Source: an uncultured Ruminococcus sp. (GTDB lineage Bacteria > Bacillota > Clostridia > Oscillospirales > CAG-382). From it: 9,603 bases of DNA. The first letter of the stretch is position 1; each line of letters begins with the position of its first letter. The notes under the pieces are model-generated. The model was not told the origin of the DNA. It saw nothing but the letters and a program-made list of their open reading frames with translations, and searched no databases. The DNA is taken from the NCBI GenBank assembly GCA_902783535.1, contig CACZRJ010000206.1:1-9603 (forward strand), given 5' to 3'. This document shows, piece by piece, positions 7,476-9,603 of this stretch. The translations under genes and the position numbers were made by a program.

Positions 7476-7519
7476 ATGCCTTAATTCTCCAAATCTTTTC
7501 TTTAATATTTAATCAGTAC

Positions 7520-7548
7520 ATTATATACCACTTGAAACCTCTTGTCAA
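7520..7548 (-). promoter_or_regulatory. Consensus sigma-A promoter for the galE-to-dxs series
   Basis: In the minus sense, TTGACA (7548-7543) and TATAAT (7525-7520) are separated by exactly 17 bp, a perfect housekeeping promoter. The surrounding 7495-7550 is AT-rich against a GC-rich background. Transcription should begin near 7513, leaving about 38 nt before the galE ATG. No operator-like inverted repeat overlaps it, which fits constitutive expression. Confidence 0.92.
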
Positions 7549-7607
7549 TACCGCGGAAGATATCCCCGCATTCGCCGTTTCGTGCCGGCCGGTCCGGCCC
7601 GGAAAAC

Positions 7608-7642
7608 AAAAAAGGCGGTGCCGTCCTTTTCGGGCAGCATCG
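7608..7642 (-). terminator. Probable intrinsic terminator after the anchored surface-type protein
   Basis: In the minus sense, a stem pairs UGCUG (7639-7635) with CGGCA (7623-7619), continues across one C/A mismatch with CC/GG, and closes on a GAAAA loop (7631-7627); outer CG/CG pairs flank an A/C mismatch. Six U residues follow (7613-7608), then a G and UUUU. It starts 22 nt after the stop codon at 7665. The mismatches make it a middling terminator; a second GC-rich inverted repeat follows at about 7583-7602 without a U tract. Confidence 0.7.
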
Positions 7643-7664
7643 TCTTTTCCGGTTGGATTGACAA

Positions 7665-8678
7665 TTAACTCTGGAAGAGAACATGCAATGCGGGCAGTCC
7701 GGTCTCCGGGTCGATGACCGTGTAGTGAGAGCACCCGGGCGTGTCTGACGGAAGCGAGCCGCGGCTGCCTCCGGTCATGAGCGCCGATTTGTAGTAGATC
7801 GCCTTCTGCATTTTCGTGTCTTCCACATAGACGGCTGCGGTCGTGCCGTAAGACTCCAGCGTGACCCCGGAATCCACCATCAGGCAGGTCTGGCTGTCCT
7901 CGCTTCTCAGAAGGATCCCGTAGGGGAGCGCGTTCGACGCGTTCACTGTCAGCGTTCCCGTCCCGGTCACCGTCAGGCTTCCGCCGTAGCCGAATCCCCA
8001 GACGAGCAGGTGATCCAGCGCGTTGGTCCCGACGACGTTCAGCCTGAGCCCGTTGCCCATCAGGTTGATGTTCAGCGCGGGTCCGGTATAGTTGTTCAGC
8101 GTGATCGTGTTCGTCGACGCGTCGTAGGTGATTCCGGGAACCGTCACGGTCGTGATACCGGCGGGGACATAGGCGGTTCCCGCGACGATCCACGAGAAGG
8201 ACGATCCGTTTTCGATCCGCACGAATTCCTCGTTCAGGATGCCCCACCCGGGAACGTTCCCGTTCGGAGAAAGGTTCGGGAGCGACGGGAAGGACGCGTC
8301 CGCGGTTTCCGTGGCCGAAGAGGACGAGCCCGCGAAGATATCCAGACTGAGCGGGTCGTAGCCGACGGACGCGAACAGGATCGACGTCGCGGCGACCGTC
8401 GCGGCGACCGGCATCAGGAAAAACCGTTTGACGCGGTCTCTGCGTTTTTTTCCGGCCGGATCGCCGGCGTCCGCATTTCCTACGCCTGTTTTTCTTTCCT
8501 TAGTGCCGGCTGTCTCACCGTCGGAAGGCGCGAAAAACTCGCGCGGGACCGAACCGTCTTCCGGCGGCAGATCTTCCGCAGAAGCTTCTTTCGCCATTGC
8601 GTCTTCCGGCGGCAGCGCGGAGTATTCTGGAGGGAGAGAAGAGGATGAAACATCCTCCGGAAGCTGTCTGTAGTCCAT
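7665..8678 (-). CDS. Membrane-anchored protein with acidic proline-rich tail and exported beta-rich domain, function unknown
   Basis: Not assigned to a characterised family. Residues 1-80 are hydrophilic, with repeated LPPE-type units (LPEDV, LPPEY, LPPED, LPPED) and a basic cluster GKKRRDRVKR just before a single membrane helix at about 86-106. Positive charges on the N-terminal side put the tail in the cytoplasm and residues 107-337 outside. A Ser/Ala-rich linker (117-130) leads to a beta-rich region: ITYDASTNTITLNNYTGPA (183-201), then VWGFGYGGSLTVTGTGTLTV (226-245) and SGVTLESYGTTAAVYVED (270-287). This resembles repeat-bearing, carbohydrate-binding or beta-solenoid surface proteins common in gut Clostridia; that likeness is from memory. 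Two cysteines (265, 316) could form a disulfide. The ATG at 8678 is 39 nt after the channel gene and has only a distant AAGGGA, so translation may be weak. No sortase or lipobox motif. Confidence 0.85.
   Translation of the reverse strand: MDYRQLPEDVSSSSLPPEYSALPPEDAMAKEASAEDLPPEDGSVPREFFAPSDGETAGTKERKTGVGNADAGDPAGKKRRDRVKRFFLMPVAATVAATSILFASVGYDPLSLDIFAGSSSSATETADASFPSLPNLSPNGNVPGWGILNEEFVRIENGSSFSWIVAGTAYVPAGITTVTVPGITYDASTNTITLNNYTGPALNINLMGNGLRLNVVGTNALDHLLVWGFGYGGSLTVTGTGTLTVNASNALPYGILLRSEDSQTCLMVDSGVTLESYGTTAAVYVEDTKMQKAIYYKSALMTGGSRGSLPSDTPGCSHYTVIDPETGLPALHVLFQS
8556..8615 (-). repeat. Two 15-bp direct repeats encoding an LPPED unit
   Basis: The 15-mer GTCTTCCGGCGGCAG (plus strand) occurs exactly at 8556-8570 and 8601-8615, spaced 45 bp (15 codons), in frame. 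Each encodes LPPED or part of it on the minus strand within the cytoplasmic tail of the anchored protein. A degenerate third unit (LPPEY) lies just upstream in the protein. The exact identity suggests recent duplication or slippage. Confidence 0.75.
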
Positions 8679-8717
8679 GTTTCGGTAACGGATCCCTTCT
8701 GAAGATGCTGTCCTGTC

Positions 8718-9602
8718 TTACTTTCTGTCCGTATGGACGTCCACCTGCGGGAAGGGACACTCGACGCCGAGTTTCCGGAAGCCGAGCAGCAGGTCGTGGT
8801 TCAGGATGCGGCCGCCGGAATAGATGTCCTTCTCGTCGACGTTGACGATGAAGCGCAGGATGACGGAACTTTCGGCAAGTTCCTGCACGCCGAGATATTT
8901 CGGCGGATTTTTCATCAGATCGGGATGCGCGTTGAAGATCTCCTCCATCAGTCCGGGGATCTCCGACTCGAGTTTTTCCAGATCGGTCCCGTAGGGGACG
9001 GCGATGTTGGAAACGCTGCGCGAGAGCTTGTCCGAACGGTTCAGGATGTTCTTCATGTTGGAGTTGTTGACGATCTTGACGTTGTCGCCCGGGTCCGCGA
9101 TGCAGGTCGTGCGGATGCCGATGGAGATGACCGTTCCGCGGAATCCGTCGACCTCAACGATATCGCCGACGTTGTACTGGTTTTCAAAAAGCATGAACGC
9201 ACCGGTGACGACGTCCGAAATGAGGCTCTCCGCGGAGAAGCCGACCACGAGCGCGATGATCCCGACGGAAGCGACGATCGTCGAGACGTTGACGCCGAGG
9301 ATGGTAAGGCCCCAGCACAGAATGACGATGCCTGCGATGTATTTGAGCATGCTGGAAACGATGGAGAGAATGGAGCGGACACGGTGGTTCTGCGGCTTCG
9401 GCAGCCCGAGCAGGAAAACGGCGAGCGTTTCAACGAGCAGCACGGCCGCGACCATGATCAGCAGTTTCCAGAGCGTTTCAAGATTCCAGTTGAGCCCGAT
9501 GAAGTTCTCCCAGCGGAAGATGTTCAGGGCAAACCCGACCGGGATCAGGACGGAAAGGAGCGCGGCGCATACGATCAGCCGGATCAGAAAACTTTTTTTC
9601 AT
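8718..9602 (-). CDS. mscS: MscS-family mechanosensitive ion channel
   Basis: Small-conductance mechanosensitive channel that opens under membrane tension and releases solutes on hypo-osmotic shock. The 294 residues match canonical MscS (about 286). Helices: about 5-27, 43-66, and a long third segment 84-135 with the pore-lining stretch IVASVGIIALVVGFSAESL (109-127). The beta domain follows: FENQYNVGDIVEVDGFRGTV (139-158), then IGIRTTCIADPGD (161-173) and VNNSNM (178-183). The alpha/beta domain ends in the family signature ECPFPQVDVH (281-290). ATG is at 9602-9600, one base from the window edge, so the ribosome site and promoter are out of view and a longer N-terminus cannot be excluded; the Met-Lys-Lys start and total length argue it is complete. 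It is followed after 39 nt by the anchored-protein gene, probably as one transcript. Confidence 0.95.
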   Translation of the reverse strand: MKKSFLIRLIVCAALLSVLIPVGFALNIFRWENFIGLNWNLETLWKLLIMVAAVLLVETLAVFLLGLPKPQNHRVRSILSIVSSMLKYIAGIVILCWGLTILGVNVSTIVASVGIIALVVGFSAESLISDVVTGAFMLFENQYNVGDIVEVDGFRGTVISIGIRTTCIADPGDNVKIVNNSNMKNILNRSDKLSRSVSNIAVPYGTDLEKLESEIPGLMEEIFNAHPDLMKNPPKYLGVQELAESSVILRFIVNVDEKDIYSGGRILNHDLLLGFRKLGVECPFPQVDVHTDRK

Positions 9603-9603
9603 A

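Noticed and set aside
1..9603. CRISPR arrays, insertion sequences, tRNA or rRNA genes
   Set aside because: No regularly spaced repeats, transposase-like frames or terminal inverted repeats, and no tRNA or rRNA signatures were seen.

Overview
The window comes from a GC-rich member of the Bacillota, most likely an anaerobic Clostridia-type bacterium. Reasons: Gram-positive-style Shine-Dalgarno sites, a consensus sigma-A promoter, clostridial-looking protein sequences, and the gene order xseB - ispA - [structured RNA] - membrane protein - dxs. No close relative can be named from sequence alone. Every supported gene lies on the minus strand, so the window reads in biological order from its right end (9603) to its left end (1). 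The long plus-strand open frames are high-GC shadows.

Right block (9602 to about 7605): an MscS-family mechanosensitive channel, then a membrane-anchored protein with a proline/acidic cytoplasmic tail and a beta-rich exported domain, then a probable intrinsic terminator.

Middle and left block (about 7548 to 1): a promoter with perfect -35 (TTGACA) and -10 (TATAAT) boxes, 17 bp apart, precedes a tightly packed same-strand series: galE (UDP-glucose 4-epimerase), a PlsC-like acyltransferase with an added zinc ribbon, an RluB/RsuA-type pseudouridine synthase, xseB (exonuclease VII small subunit), ispA (farnesyl diphosphate synthase), a gene-free stretch of 630 nt, a four-helix membrane protein, and dxs (1-deoxyxylulose-5-phosphate synthase), which runs off the left edge just before its expected C-terminus. 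No convincing terminator was seen inside this series, so it may be one transcription unit.

The main result is the 630-nt gap between ispA and the membrane protein. It is rich in hairpins, and it sits exactly where OLE (ornate, large, extremophilic) RNA is found: between ispA and oapA, with dxs next. The membrane protein looks like OapA, the OLE-associated protein. I read this as a complete OLE RNA/OapA locus embedded in an isoprenoid-precursor operon. Dxs makes the first MEP-pathway intermediate and IspA condenses the C5 units to farnesyl diphosphate, the precursor for undecaprenyl carriers. GalE and the acyltransferase supply sugar nucleotides and lipids, so the operon leans toward envelope precursors, and the OLE complex is known to sit at the membrane.
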